NCBI GenBank assembly: GCA_026984275.1
Contig: JALSSM010000243.1
Location: forward strand, 1 to 12,405
From: Gammaproteobacteria bacterium
GTDB taxonomy: Bacteria; Pseudomonadota; Gammaproteobacteria; CAJXQU01
Direction of reading: 5' to 3'
Length of the DNA stretch: 12,405 nucleotides
Shown here: positions 1 to 7,091 of the stretch, piece by piece
How positions within the stretch are numbered: the stretch's first letter is position 1
Layout: each line of letters begins with the position of its first letter
The notes under the pieces: model-generated
Told to the model about the DNA's origin: nothing
Database searches by the model: none
Seen by the model: only the letters and a program-made list of their open reading frames with translations
Translations under genes and position numbers: made by a program

Positions 1-612
1 TACCAGCAAACGATCCAGTGGAATACGTTTAGCAACATCCTGGACCTGTCTGGCATTTTTGAACGTAACAATACCTGAAAAAGAAATATAGAAACCTAAA
101 TCAAGTGCTTTTTTGGCAATATTATAATCATCGACAAAACAGTGCATGACGCCAGAACATTGATCAGCCTTATTCTCCTTCATGATCATAATGGTATCGT
201 CACCCGCTTCTCTTGTATGGATGATCAGAGGTTTATCTACTTCAATAGCGGCTTTGATATGTGTGATAAACCGTTCGTGCTGCCAGCCCAGATCACCCGT
301 ACTGCGAAAGTAATCCAGCCCAGTTTCACCGATAGCGATAATATTGTGATCATTTTTGGCTATTTCAACGAGCTTTTCTACGGATGGTTCTGTTTTAACA
401 TCTGAATTCGGATGAACTCCGACTGATCCATAAATTGTTGGGTATTTCTCAGCTATCTCTTTAATGGCAGGGAATGATTCCAGATCAATAGACACACAGA
501 GCATATGCCCTATTCCGGCTTCTTTGGCATTTGAAAGTATTTTTTCCAGTCCACCTTCGTTTTCGATCAAGGGCAGATGGCAGTGTGAATCAACAAGTTG
601 TAGCTCAGTCAT
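1..612 (-). CDS. ycfH: TatD-family metal-dependent hydrolase, YcfH type (3' end cut by window edge)
   Basis: Partial gene: 204 codons are open from the ATG at 612 to the left edge with no stop; the family is usually about 260 residues, so the last fifth is missing. Visible metal-site motifs of the TatD amidohydrolase fold are DSHCHL (residues 8-13, giving the HxH pair H10/H12), GVHP (65-68), IGETGLDYF (94-102, E96), HTREA (132-136) and MHCF (156-159). The run FYISFSGIVTF (174-184) and the end PLDRLLV fit the E. coli YcfH branch. The family has nuclease or deacylase activity, but the substrate of this branch is not settled. The start is well supported: GAGAGG lies 7 nt upstream of the ATG. It follows pilZ by 41 nt, and that gap holds competing inverted repeats that may control its translation. 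The product is probably cytosolic. Confidence 0.95.
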   Translation of the reverse strand, partial: MTELQLVDSHCHLPLIENEGGLEKILSNAKEAGIGHMLCVSIDLESFPAIKEIAEKYPTIYGSVGVHPNSDVKTEPSVEKLVEIAKNDHNIIAIGETGLDYFRSTGDLGWQHERFITHIKAAIEVDKPLIIHTREAGDDTIMIMKENKADQCSGVMHCFVDDYNIAKKALDLGFYISFSGIVTFKNARQVQDVAKRIPLDRLLV

Positions 613-616
613 TAAT

Positions 617-650
617 GAACCTCTCAGGTTCTTCAATGACTTAAGAACCT
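617..650 (-). promoter_or_regulatory. Competing hairpins in the pilZ-tatD gap covering the tatD ribosome binding site
   Basis: Read on the minus strand, three short segments lie in a row: AGGTTCTT (650-643), AAGAACCT (633-626) and AGGTTC (622-617). The middle one pairs perfectly with the first (8 bp, 9-nt loop) or, using GAACCT, with the third (6 bp, 3-nt loop GAG). The third contains the AGG of the tatD Shine-Dalgarno sequence, so the second fold would hide it. No T run follows, so this is not an intrinsic terminator. The base pairing is seen directly; a regulatory role is inference. Confidence 0.45.
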
Positions 651-653
651 CAA

Positions 654-1010
654 TTACATTGTGTGTGTTTGTCGATCAGATCCTACCGCACCTGATAGTT
701 CGGTTTCAATTTTCTTTGAGGTGACACCCTTGTCCAGATTACTGAATTGAACCCCAATTCCGGGTGTCTTACTACCCTGAGCACCTTTGGGAGTGATCCA
801 GACAACGGTTCCGGCCACAGGTACCCGTTCCTTATTCTCCATAATGGTAAGGAGCATGAAGACCTCATCACCCAGTTTATATGCTTTGGAGGTAGGTATA
901 AATAAACCGCCATTTTTTATATAAGGCATATAGGAGGCGTATAACGAACTTTTATCACGGATTGATAGTGATAATATTCCTTGTCTAGCTTTATTAGGTT
1001 GCATAGCCAT
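654..1010 (-). CDS. pilZ: PilZ, type IV pilus biogenesis protein
   Basis: 118-residue single-domain protein, the full length for PilZ proper. The core runs from about residue 8 (RQGILSLSIRDK) through YIKNGGLFIPT (30-40), LGDEVFMLL and VAGTVVWITPKGAQG to GIGVQF; the tail ends SDRxTHTM, as in Pseudomonas PilZ as I recall it. The N-terminal RxxxR and (D/N)xSxxG residues that bind cyclic-di-GMP in other PilZ-domain proteins are not seen, which is expected for PilZ itself; this family works by protein contacts with the pilus extension machinery (PilB, FimX). The ATG at 1010 directly follows the holB stop with no spacer, and a second ATG two codons on is an alternative start; neither has a clear ribosome binding site, so translation is probably coupled to holB. 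Its presence implies the organism makes type IV pili. Confidence 0.95.
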   Translation of the reverse strand: MAMQPNKARQGILSLSIRDKSSLYASYMPYIKNGGLFIPTSKAYKLGDEVFMLLTIMENKERVPVAGTVVWITPKGAQGSKTPGIGVQFSNLDKGVTSKKIETELSGAVGSDRQTHTM

Positions 1011-2024
1011 TTATTTTTTACTCAGTGTAACCCATTCTATAGTGAAATCTTCAAGCATTGTCGCAGCTTTCAGATTGGAATTTCTTGATATTAATTGATG
1101 ATACTCAAACAGTTTATCGTAGATTCTGAAGATTTCTTTAAGATTATATTTTTCGACAAGTTTACTTAATCGCTGACTCATATCCGGGTTCATCAGTTTT
1201 ATTTCAGAATTGGCCGCGGATTTTATTCTGACCATATCCTGACATATTTTGATTAACCAGAAAACAGTGTCATTGATTTCATTTTGTGACCATCGTTCAG
1301 CGGTATCAACTGGATCCTGATAAGCAAAGGCCATGTTTTCCAGATCCTTCAGTAAAGCCAATCTGTCTGGAGATTGCTCTGTCTTTTCATCGATCTGCGC
1401 TTCATTTGATTCAAGAAATAAGGGTCCACAACCAGCAGCCAGGACTGTCTGTATCTGATCAGGTTCTATTTTACCCCTGAGCCATTCTGTTACATGCCTG
1501 GGTGATGCCGAAATCTTAATTTTCTGACAACGACTACGAATTGTAATTGGCAAAAAGGAAGGCTGATGACTGACTAAAATAATCAAGGTACTGCCAGGAG
1601 GTTCTTCCAGTGTCTTTAACAGACTGTTGGCAGCATTGTTGTTCATTGACTCTGCAGGGCTGACAATAATCACTTTCCGTTGACTGTAATGGCTTTGTAA
1701 CTGACTAAAACTGACCAGTTTACGTATTTGATCAACTTTGATTTCCTTGCCCTCTTCTTCTGGAAAAACAGGCAAGAGATCCGGGTGAGTATCAGCTTTT
1801 AACAAGAGACAGGCAGAACATTTCTGACAACCATAACCAGATTCGTCAGGTTGTTCGCAAAGGATTGATGCGGCAAGATTGTCTGCGAAATTCAAAAGCC
1901 CCATTCCCTTGGCGCCCGTGATCATTAAAGCATGGGGCAACCTGTCATTCGATATCATTGACTGGATCATTGTCCATTGTGGTTGTTGCCAGGGGTAAAG
2001 CGTTGACAGGCTGTTATCCATCAT
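1011..2024 (-). CDS. holB: DNA polymerase III clamp-loader subunit delta'
   Basis: 337 residues, normal for delta'. The clamp loader (tau/gamma, delta, delta') opens the beta sliding clamp and places it on primed DNA. The N-terminal AAA+ domain shows a degenerate P-loop GAKGMG (37-42) followed by Leu-Leu where an ATP-binding protein would have Lys-Ser/Thr, as in the non-ATPase E. coli delta'. Four cysteines C56, C66, C69 and C72 match the family's zinc module. NAANSLLKTLEEPP (130-143) and SRC (164-166), the sensor and arginine-finger motifs that stimulate ATP hydrolysis in neighbouring subunits, are intact. The C-terminal collar helices follow. It overlaps the end of tmk by 11 nt and has no clear Shine-Dalgarno; the start could be the first or second of two tandem ATGs. 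tmk-holB adjacency is typical of gammaproteobacteria. Confidence 0.97.
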   Translation of the reverse strand: MMDNSLSTLYPWQQPQWTMIQSMISNDRLPHALMITGAKGMGLLNFADNLAASILCEQPDESGYGCQKCSACLLLKADTHPDLLPVFPEEEGKEIKVDQIRKLVSFSQLQSHYSQRKVIIVSPAESMNNNAANSLLKTLEEPPGSTLIILVSHQPSFLPITIRSRCQKIKISASPRHVTEWLRGKIEPDQIQTVLAAGCGPLFLESNEAQIDEKTEQSPDRLALLKDLENMAFAYQDPVDTAERWSQNEINDTVFWLIKICQDMVRIKSAANSEIKLMNPDMSQRLSKLVEKYNLKEIFRIYDKLFEYHQLISRNSNLKAATMLEDFTIEWVTLSKK

Positions 2025-2658
2025 TCTTTGGCATTTCTTTTTCCAGAACGGAAAGAACCTGCTGTTTGACAGATTCGACAGCCTGTGTGGAATCTATCAC
2101 TTTTACTCTTTGAGGTTCATTCCTGGCAATTTGCAGATAGCAATTTCTGACCGCCTCAAAGAACTCCAAGGCCTCGGATTCAAACCGATCTTTTTCACTG
2201 CGTTTGGCTGCTCGTTCAAGGCCAATCTCTACTGGCGCATCAAATAATAAGGTCAGATCAGGTTTTAAACCCTTCTGCACCCAGTTTTCCAGCAGGGAGA
2301 TCCTTTCATTTGATAATTTCCGCCCAACTCCCTGGTAAGCATAACTCGCATCTGTAAACCGATCACAAAGTACATCTTTGCCAGCTTCAAGTGCCGGCCT
2401 GATCACTTTTTCAATATGCTCAGCTCTGGCAGCAAACATCAGTAATAACTCAGTATCAGCCGCCATGCCGGTATGTTTGTTATCCAGTACCAGTTCTCTG
2501 ATACCTTCACCAACCGGCGTTCCTCCCGGCTCTCGTGTTATGACGATCTCCCGGCCCTGTTTCTGTAGATAATTTGCAATAAACTCCATTTGAGTCGTTT
2601 TACCAACACCTTCTATGCCTTCCAGTGTGATAAAGAATCCCGTTATTCCGTCAGTCAT
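2014..2658 (-). CDS. tmk: Thymidylate kinase (dTMP kinase)
   Basis: 214 residues, the usual length. It phosphorylates dTMP to dTDP with ATP, the step shared by the salvage and de novo routes to dTTP. The sequence has a P-loop GIEGVGKTT (14-22), the TREPGGTPVGE segment (41-51), the DRFTDASYAYQG substrate motif (99-110) and an arginine-rich LID segment RAAKRSEKDRFE (149-160). LID-borne basic residues are the arrangement known for E. coli-type (type II) enzymes. The ATG shares one base with the mltG stop (TAATG), with no strong ribosome binding site, so coupled translation is likely. Its 3' end runs 11 nt into holB. Cytosolic, essential enzyme; the product feeds the replication machinery that HolB serves. 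Confidence 0.98.
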   Translation of the reverse strand: MTDGITGFFITLEGIEGVGKTTQMEFIANYLQKQGREIVITREPGGTPVGEGIRELVLDNKHTGMAADTELLLMFAARAEHIEKVIRPALEAGKDVLCDRFTDASYAYQGVGRKLSNERISLLENWVQKGLKPDLTLLFDAPVEIGLERAAKRSEKDRFESEALEFFEAVRNCYLQIARNEPQRVKVIDSTQAVESVKQQVLSVLEKEMPKNDG

Positions 2659-3665
2659 TATTTTTTCAACTGATATTTTGTAACGGCTTTATCATGTTCT
2701 TTGAAGGTTGCCGAAAAATGATGACTGCCATCTCCTTTTGCAACGAAATAAAGAGCATTCCCTTCTTCCGGATGCAATGCCGCTTCAAAAGAGGCCGTAC
2801 CGAACATGGCTATTGGTGTTGGAGGCAAACCTTTACGGGTATAGGTATTGTAAGGTGTATCAGTTTTGAGATGTTTACGTGTAATGTTGCCATCATATTC
2901 TGGGCCAATCCCATATATAACAGTGGGATCGGTCTGTAACTTCATGCCTTTTTTTAATCGCCGCACAAAAACACCGGCGATCGTTGGACGTTCATCTGCC
3001 CTGCCCGTTTCTTTTTCAATGATGGAAGCCATGGTCATGGCCTCATAAATATTTTTATAGGGAAGATCTTTCTCACGTTTTTCCCATCGTTCGGTGGTCA
3101 TTTTTTCCATCGCCTGATAAGCACGTTTTAGTATATCGAGATCACTGGAATCGGAAGTGTAAAAATAATTATCCGGAAAAAAACGACCTTCAGGATGTTC
3201 GCCAGCTTTGCCCAGCCTGGCCATGATCTGATCATCAGTCAGATCTGTCAGTTCTTTTTTAAGGTCATCTTTTGCTGCCAGTGCTTCGAGGAATTGTCTG
3301 AAAGTCAGGCCTTCAACCAGAACCACACTGTGCTGCACAACGTTTCCCTCTGTCACCATGGTCAGAAAGTCATTCGGGGTCATTCCTTCTGTGAGATGAT
3401 ATTCGCCCACCTGTATTTTGTTATCCAGCTTCCGGATCTTGGCGCTCATACGCAGGAATTCGGGATGTGGATACGCACCGGTTTTGCTGAGTCGGTGAGA
3501 GATCGCTTTCATGCTATCACCGGCATTGACGGTAAATACCATGGGACTTTCTTCAAGAGTCATTGGCTGATCCAGTGTTTTCTGTACATCAATATAAAGC
3601 CAGCCAGCATAGAGTAACCCGGCAAAAACAACGCTTAATAAGCTTTTTAACAGAAACTTGATCAT
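2658..3665 (-). CDS. mltG: Endolytic murein transglycosylase MltG (YceG)
   Basis: 335 residues. A short cytoplasmic N-terminus and one hydrophobic helix (about residues 3-25) anchor it in the inner membrane, with the rest in the periplasm. A LysM-like segment (about 44-105, starting FTVNAGDSMKAISHRL) precedes the YceG catalytic domain, with MASIIEKETG (212-221; the Glu at 217 aligns with the catalytic Glu of E. coli MltG), RLKKGMKLQTDPTVIYG (236-252) and TPYNTYTRKGLPPTPI (270-285). The enzyme cuts nascent glycan strands and is thought to end their polymerisation. It lies 2 nt after pabC and overlaps tmk by one base. pabC-mltG-tmk-holB is the order I recall in E. coli. Nothing is missing or unusual in the protein. 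Confidence 0.97.
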   Translation of the reverse strand: MIKFLLKSLLSVVFAGLLYAGWLYIDVQKTLDQPMTLEESPMVFTVNAGDSMKAISHRLSKTGAYPHPEFLRMSAKIRKLDNKIQVGEYHLTEGMTPNDFLTMVTEGNVVQHSVVLVEGLTFRQFLEALAAKDDLKKELTDLTDDQIMARLGKAGEHPEGRFFPDNYFYTSDSSDLDILKRAYQAMEKMTTERWEKREKDLPYKNIYEAMTMASIIEKETGRADERPTIAGVFVRRLKKGMKLQTDPTVIYGIGPEYDGNITRKHLKTDTPYNTYTRKGLPPTPIAMFGTASFEAALHPEEGNALYFVAKGDGSHHFSATFKEHDKAVTKYQLKK

Positions 3666-3667
3666 GT

Positions 3668-4528
3668 TTATAATTGATTTTTATGATTCATCTGATCGAT
3701 AAGAATTGATGTGATACGACCGGGTAAATTATAACGAACGGGTTCATCTGATAAAATTTTATTGACAGGCCAAATGCCAATCAAACTATTCGTAAGAAAC
3801 ACTTCATTCGCCTGAAAAACATCCGCTGGTGTAAAGTCATCAATATACGTGTGAATGCCAAGCTTTTCTGCCAACTCAAGCACATAATCGCGCATGATTC
3901 CTTTTACGCCGCTCTGGGTCAGCTCTGGTGAGCATAGCGTATCATTTTTCACGAAAAAGAGATTGCTCATCGTTCCCTCTATCACCTGGCCATGACCATC
4001 GAGCATTAATCCTTCTGCGATATCGGGATCAGACCATTCAGAACGTGCCAGTACTTGTTCGAGCCTGTTCAGATGTTTAAGTCCTGCCAAAGCAGGATTT
4101 GAACTCAGGCGGGTTTCACATAGGCGTAACACAATACCTGTTTGTGTGTTTGTGTCTGGATAATCGGGCCATTCGGAAAGGATTATTAAACGATTGGATT
4201 GTGTTTCATCGGGAGTTCTATATCCTCGGCCACCGCTGCCACAGGTATAGATTATTTTCAGAACAGCTTGTCCGATCTGATCGGCCTGAGCAGAAAGCTG
4301 GGTAGCTTCTTTGTAGAGGAGCGAAAGATCAGGAGGAGTCATGGATAATTGGCTGCAGCCTTTAATTAACCGGGTCATATGTCGATCCCAGTGCTGGCAC
4401 TGCCCCTGCTTAATCGCGATGGTCTCGAATAAGCCATGACCATAATGCAAGCCACGATCCATCACTGGAAAGTTCTCTGAATATTCTCCATTAACGAGAA
4501 TATTTCGTTCAAAATCTGCAGGTTGCAT
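3668..4528 (-). CDS. pabC: Aminodeoxychorismate lyase (PLP fold type IV)
   Basis: 286 residues. It turns 4-amino-4-deoxychorismate into p-aminobenzoate and pyruvate for folate synthesis. Fold-type-IV hallmarks are DRGLHYGHGLFETI (24-37), the PLP-site lysine K151 in LKHLNRLEQV (150-159), and EGTMSNLFF (184-192) with its cofactor-binding Glu. The relatives D-amino-acid and branched-chain aminotransferases share the fold; the lyase call rests on the LKHLNRL motif and the fabF-pabC-mltG context. The ATG at 4528 is preceded only by a weak, distant GGGA, but the N-terminal strand RNILVNG is needed, so a later start is unlikely. It follows fabF by 33 nt and precedes mltG by 2 nt, so it is probably co-transcribed with both. 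Confidence 0.95.
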   Translation of the reverse strand: MQPADFERNILVNGEYSENFPVMDRGLHYGHGLFETIAIKQGQCQHWDRHMTRLIKGCSQLSMTPPDLSLLYKEATQLSAQADQIGQAVLKIIYTCGSGGRGYRTPDETQSNRLIILSEWPDYPDTNTQTGIVLRLCETRLSSNPALAGLKHLNRLEQVLARSEWSDPDIAEGLMLDGHGQVIEGTMSNLFFVKNDTLCSPELTQSGVKGIMRDYVLELAEKLGIHTYIDDFTPADVFQANEVFLTNSLIGIWPVNKILSDEPVRYNLPGRITSILIDQMNHKNQL

Positions 4529-4561
4529 TAGAAACTTTATTCCCGTTCCATATCACTGGGG

Positions 4562-5800
4562 CTAGATTTTTCGGAAAACCAGTGTGCCGTTTGTGCCCCC
4601 AAAGCCAAAAGAGTTTGAAAGCGCCACATCAATATTCATTTTCCTCGCTTCATTTGGCACATAATCAAGATCACAATCCGGATCAGGTGTTGTGTAGTTT
4701 ATCGTTGGAGGTGCCACCTGATCATGAATGGCAAGCGCTACAAAAACGGCCTCAATTCCACCCGCTGCTCCCAGTGCATGTCCGACCATGGATTTTGTCG
4801 AGCTCATGGCCAGATTGTAAGCATGATCTCCACAGACAGATTTAACGGCCTGAGTCTCTGCCACATCACCTGCGGGCGTTGATGTGCCATGAGCATTAAT
4901 ATAGTCAACTTGATCAGGATTGATCCCTGCATTACGAAGCGCACTGACCATACATCGAGCTGCACCTTCACCGCCGACAGAAGGTGCTGTCATGTGATAG
5001 GCATCGCCGCTCATACCGGAACCTGCCAGTTCCGCATAGATTCTTGCACCACGCGCTTTGGCATGCTCATATTCTTCAAGCACCATAACGCCAGCGCCAT
5101 CACCCAGTACAAAACCATCACGATCTTTATCCCATGGGCGGCTTGCCGCCTCTGGATCATCATTCCGTGAAGAAAGTGCGCGAGCTGCCGCAAAACCACC
5201 GAGACCTGTCGGTGTTGTTGCCATTTCTGCACCACCAGCAACCATGACATCGGCATCCCCATATTCGATCATTCGGGCAGCATCTCCAATACTATGAGTT
5301 CCCGTTGCACAGGCTGTGACGATGGCATAGTTAGGACCTTTGAGACCAAAGTGGACGGATAAATTACCGGAGATCATATTAATAATACTGCTGGGAATAT
5401 AAAATGGAGATATTTTTTTTGGCCCACGGCTAATAACCGTGTCGCGGCATTTCTCTATACCATCTAACCCACCTATACCTGATCCGATCACGACACCAAT
5501 ACGAGGCGCATTTTCTTCAGTCACTTCGAGGCCAGAATCATTAAATGCCTGTATGCCTGCTGCCATTCCATAGTGGATGAAGGTATCCATTTTTCTGGAT
5601 TCTTTTTTTGAAATATATTCTGTGATGTCGAAATCTTTGATGCCCGCAGCGAAGCGTGTTGAATACTCAGAAACATCAAAGCTGGTAATAGGAGCGACTC
5701 CACTTTTTCCTGCCAGGATTGACTCCCAGGAAGTTTCAACGGTATTCCCAACTGGAGTCACGAGTCCCAACCCGGTTACTACAACACGTTTTTTACTCAT
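4562..5800 (-). CDS. fabF: 3-oxoacyl-ACP synthase II
   Basis: 412 residues, full length for FabF. It condenses malonyl-ACP with growing acyl-ACP and, in this family, handles the temperature-sensitive C16:1 to C18:1 step. The Cys-His-His catalytic triad is visible: C164 in VTACATGTHS, H304 in NAHGTSTPAGD and H341 in KSMVGHALGAAGG; the C-terminal NSFGFGGTNG loop (396-405) is intact. The start MSKKRVVVTGLGLVTPVG is the standard one, although no Shine-Dalgarno lies upstream; a 21-codon ORF ends across the start codon (ATGA). It is separated from acpP by 173 nt holding a terminator followed at once by a promoter, so fabF seems to head its own unit (fabF-pabC-mltG-tmk-holB-pilZ-tatD) while acpP can be made in excess. 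Confidence 0.98.
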   Translation of the reverse strand: MSKKRVVVTGLGLVTPVGNTVETSWESILAGKSGVAPITSFDVSEYSTRFAAGIKDFDITEYISKKESRKMDTFIHYGMAAGIQAFNDSGLEVTEENAPRIGVVIGSGIGGLDGIEKCRDTVISRGPKKISPFYIPSSIINMISGNLSVHFGLKGPNYAIVTACATGTHSIGDAARMIEYGDADVMVAGGAEMATTPTGLGGFAAARALSSRNDDPEAASRPWDKDRDGFVLGDGAGVMVLEEYEHAKARGARIYAELAGSGMSGDAYHMTAPSVGGEGAARCMVSALRNAGINPDQVDYINAHGTSTPAGDVAETQAVKSVCGDHAYNLAMSSTKSMVGHALGAAGGIEAVFVALAIHDQVAPPTINYTTPDPDCDLDYVPNEARKMNIDVALSNSFGFGGTNGTLVFRKI

Positions 5801-5862
5801 GATAAATTGTCATCGATCAAGTTTGTCAATGATCTGAACTCCATGTCAGATTTTACAAACAT
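5797..5862 (-). CDS. Possible 21-codon leader ORF overlapping the fabF start
   Basis: An ATG at 5862 opens 21 codons (beginning MFVKSD) that end in a TGA sharing the bases ATGA with the fabF start codon. fabF itself has no recognisable Shine-Dalgarno, so a ribosome finishing this ORF could re-initiate on fabF. Against it: its own start has only an AGGAG 16 nt upstream, which is too far for good initiation, and an ORF this short can arise by chance. The peptide has no runs of one amino acid that would suggest classical attenuation. Confidence 0.25.
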   Translation of the reverse strand: MFVKSDMEFRSLTNLIDDNLS

Positions 5863-5871
5863 GTTTTTAAG

Positions 5872-5890
5872 ATCGTCACTCCTTGACGAT
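5872..5890 (-). promoter_or_regulatory. Operator-like 19-bp palindrome at the fabF promoter
   Basis: Perfect 7-bp arms ATCGTCA and TGACGAT flank a 5-nt centre (AGGAG on the minus strand). The palindrome begins within the -10 box of the predicted fabF promoter and spans the expected transcription start, a common place for a repressor site. It does not match the FadR or FabR consensus as I recall them. If transcribed whole from upstream it would form a hairpin presenting AGGAG in its loop. The symmetry is seen; the function is inferred. Confidence 0.35.
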
Positions 5891-5918
5891 TATAGATTTG
5901 AATTTTATCAGAAAACAA
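5889..5918 (-). promoter_or_regulatory. Predicted sigma-70 promoter for the fabF unit
   Basis: A perfect TATAAT (5894-5889) stands 18 bp downstream of TTGTTT (5918-5913), which keeps the key TTG of the -35 consensus. Expected transcription start is near 5882, giving a leader of about 80 nt before fabF. The -35 box overlaps the T run of the acpP terminator, so transcription stops and restarts in the same few bases. Confidence 0.6.
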
Positions 5919-5948
5919 AAAAGGCCGTGACATAAAGATGACACGGCC
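5917..5948 (-). terminator. Rho-independent terminator after acpP
   Basis: On the minus strand GGCCGTG (5948-5942) pairs with CACGGCC (5929-5923); after one mismatch three more base pairs extend the stem to a CTTT loop, and six T residues (5922-5917) follow at once. It begins 25 nt after the acpP stop codon. This should end most acpP messages before fabF, which fits the need for far more ACP than synthase. The other strand has no adjacent T run, so it acts in one direction only. Confidence 0.9.
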
Positions 5949-5973
5949 CTGGTTGTTTTGCAGAACGCCTGCC

Positions 5974-6210
5974 TTAACTGGCGTGAGCGTTTATATAGTC
6001 AACAGCTAATTGAACTGTAGTAATTTTTTCTGCTTCCTCATCAGGAATTTCTGTTTTGAATTCTTCTTCAAGAGCCATCACAAGTTCAACTGTATCGAGT
6101 GAGTCTGCACCCAAATCATCAACGAAGGAAGCTTCATTAGTAACCTCTTCTTCTTTAACACCCAGTTGTTCAACTACGATTTTTTTGACTCTTTCTTCTA
6201 TGCTACTCAT
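5974..6210 (-). CDS. acpP: Acyl carrier protein
   Basis: 78-residue acidic protein, nearly identical in design to E. coli AcpP. The phosphopantetheine attachment motif DSL is in DLGADSLDTVELVMALEEEF, with the modified serine at S37 counting Met1. It carries growing acyl chains between FabD, FabG, FabF and the acyltransferase PlsX-linked pathway. Its ribosome binding site (GGAGGAG about 7-10 nt before the ATG) is the best in the window. It is bounded by a 137-nt leader with candidate promoters and by a strong terminator, so it is probably made mostly from its own short message, as expected for one of the most abundant proteins in the cell. Confidence 0.99.
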   Translation of the reverse strand: MSSIEERVKKIVVEQLGVKEEEVTNEASFVDDLGADSLDTVELVMALEEEFKTEIPDEEAEKITTVQLAVDYINAHAS

Positions 6211-6265
6211 TATGGAAACTCCTCCAATTTAAGACTAATCGCAATCTGTATTTGCGAGGTTGTGT

Positions 6266-6351
6266 AGTTTATTGATTTTGTACCAAGTTGCAAGCGATCA
6301 ATAGACTATTTAAAATAATGTTCATTATAAACAATAAGTTATAATTGTTAT
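6266..6351 (-). promoter_or_regulatory. Candidate acpP promoters in the fabG-acpP gap
   Basis: The 137-nt gap (6211-6347) is AT-rich and has two candidates on the minus strand. One has a perfect TATAAT (6329-6324) with a weak ATAACA 16 bp upstream that overlaps the fabG stop. The other is TTGCAA (6293-6288), 16 bp, TAAACT (6271-6266), which would give a leader of about 48 nt. Downstream, CGCAA and TTGCG (6256-6240) could form a small 5-bp hairpin before the ribosome binding site. An acpP-specific promoter here is what the downstream terminator and high expected expression call for; which box is used cannot be told by eye. Confidence 0.4.
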
Positions 6352-7091
6352 TGCATGTACATTCCACCATTAATGTTTAATGTTTCGCCCGTAATGAAGC
6401 CCGCTTCTTTTGAGGCAAGGAAACTGACTGCTGACGCAATATCATTAACTTCACCAAGACGACCAACGGGTATATTGGCCAGCATCGCTTCTTTCTGACT
6501 TTCATCTAACTCGTCGGTCATATCGGTTGAAATAAAGCCTGGTGCGACAAGGTTAACGGTAATGCCACGTGAACCAATCTCCTGAGCCATGGATTTTGTA
6601 AATCCTGCCATGCCAGCTTTTGCTGCGCAATAATTTGCCTGGCCTGGATTTCCTGTTAATCCGACAACCGATCCAATGTTGATGATCCGACCATATTTTG
6701 CCTTCATCATGCCTCTCAAAAAGGCCTTGCTCATTCGAAAAATGGAAGTGAGGTTCGTTTCAATGACGGTATCCCATTCATCTTCTTTCATACGCATTAA
6801 AAGGTTATCCCGGGTCACACCGGCATTATTAACCAGTATTGAAGGTAACTTATTCTCTTCCGTCAGTGTTTTAACCAGTTCTGAGATGGAATCTGGATCT
6901 GCCACATTTAAAACCAGAGCCTGCCCATCTAAATCATTATCTTTCAGTGTGTTATTTATCGTATCTACACCCGCTTCTGAAGTGGCTGTACCAATCACAT
7001 ACGCACCTTCTTTTGCCAGTTCCAGTAAAATAGCTTTACCGATTCCCCGGGTCGCACCAGTGACTAATGCAACTTGTTCCTTGAGTTTCAT
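6348..7091 (-). CDS. fabG: 3-oxoacyl-ACP reductase
   Basis: 247 residues, a classical short-chain dehydrogenase/reductase. It reduces 3-oxoacyl-ACP with NADPH in each elongation round. The nucleotide site TGATRGIG (11-18), NNAG (88-91), and the catalytic set N113, S141 (NIGSVVG), Y154 and K158 (YCAAK) are all present, as is the PGF(I)STDMT segment (184-192). The start ATG overlaps the fabD stop by 4 nt (ATGA), with an AAGG about 8 nt upstream inside fabD, pointing to coupled translation. It is the last gene before the 137-nt acpP leader. Of the many SDR proteins, the FabG call is secured by the fabD-fabG-acpP context. Confidence 0.98.
   Translation of the reverse strand: MKLKEQVALVTGATRGIGKAILLELAKEGAYVIGTATSEAGVDTINNTLKDNDLDGQALVLNVADPDSISELVKTLTEENKLPSILVNNAGVTRDNLLMRMKEDEWDTVIETNLTSIFRMSKAFLRGMMKAKYGRIINIGSVVGLTGNPGQANYCAAKAGMAGFTKSMAQEIGSRGITVNLVAPGFISTDMTDELDESQKEAMLANIPVGRLGEVNDIASAVSFLASKEAGFITGETLNINGGMYMQ

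Noticed and set aside
37..42. HolB P-loop lacking lysine (protein residues 37-42) as a broken gene
   Set aside because: Loss of the ATP-binding lysine is normal for the delta' subunit; zinc cysteines and the SRC motif are intact.
3195..3617. 140-codon plus-strand ORF opposite mltG
   Set aside because: It is antisense to a full-length conserved gene; the sequence is low in domain-like pattern and there is no promoter or ribosome binding site.
6240..6256. Small inverted repeat (CGCAA/TTGCG) in the acpP leader as a riboswitch
   Set aside because: A 5-bp stem alone is too little; no known riboswitch core is visible and it leaves the ribosome binding site free.
6269..6325. 18-codon minus-strand ORF in the fabG-acpP gap
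   Set aside because: Its ATG overlaps a TATAAT box, it has no Shine-Dalgarno and it does not reach acpP; most likely chance in AT-rich leader DNA.
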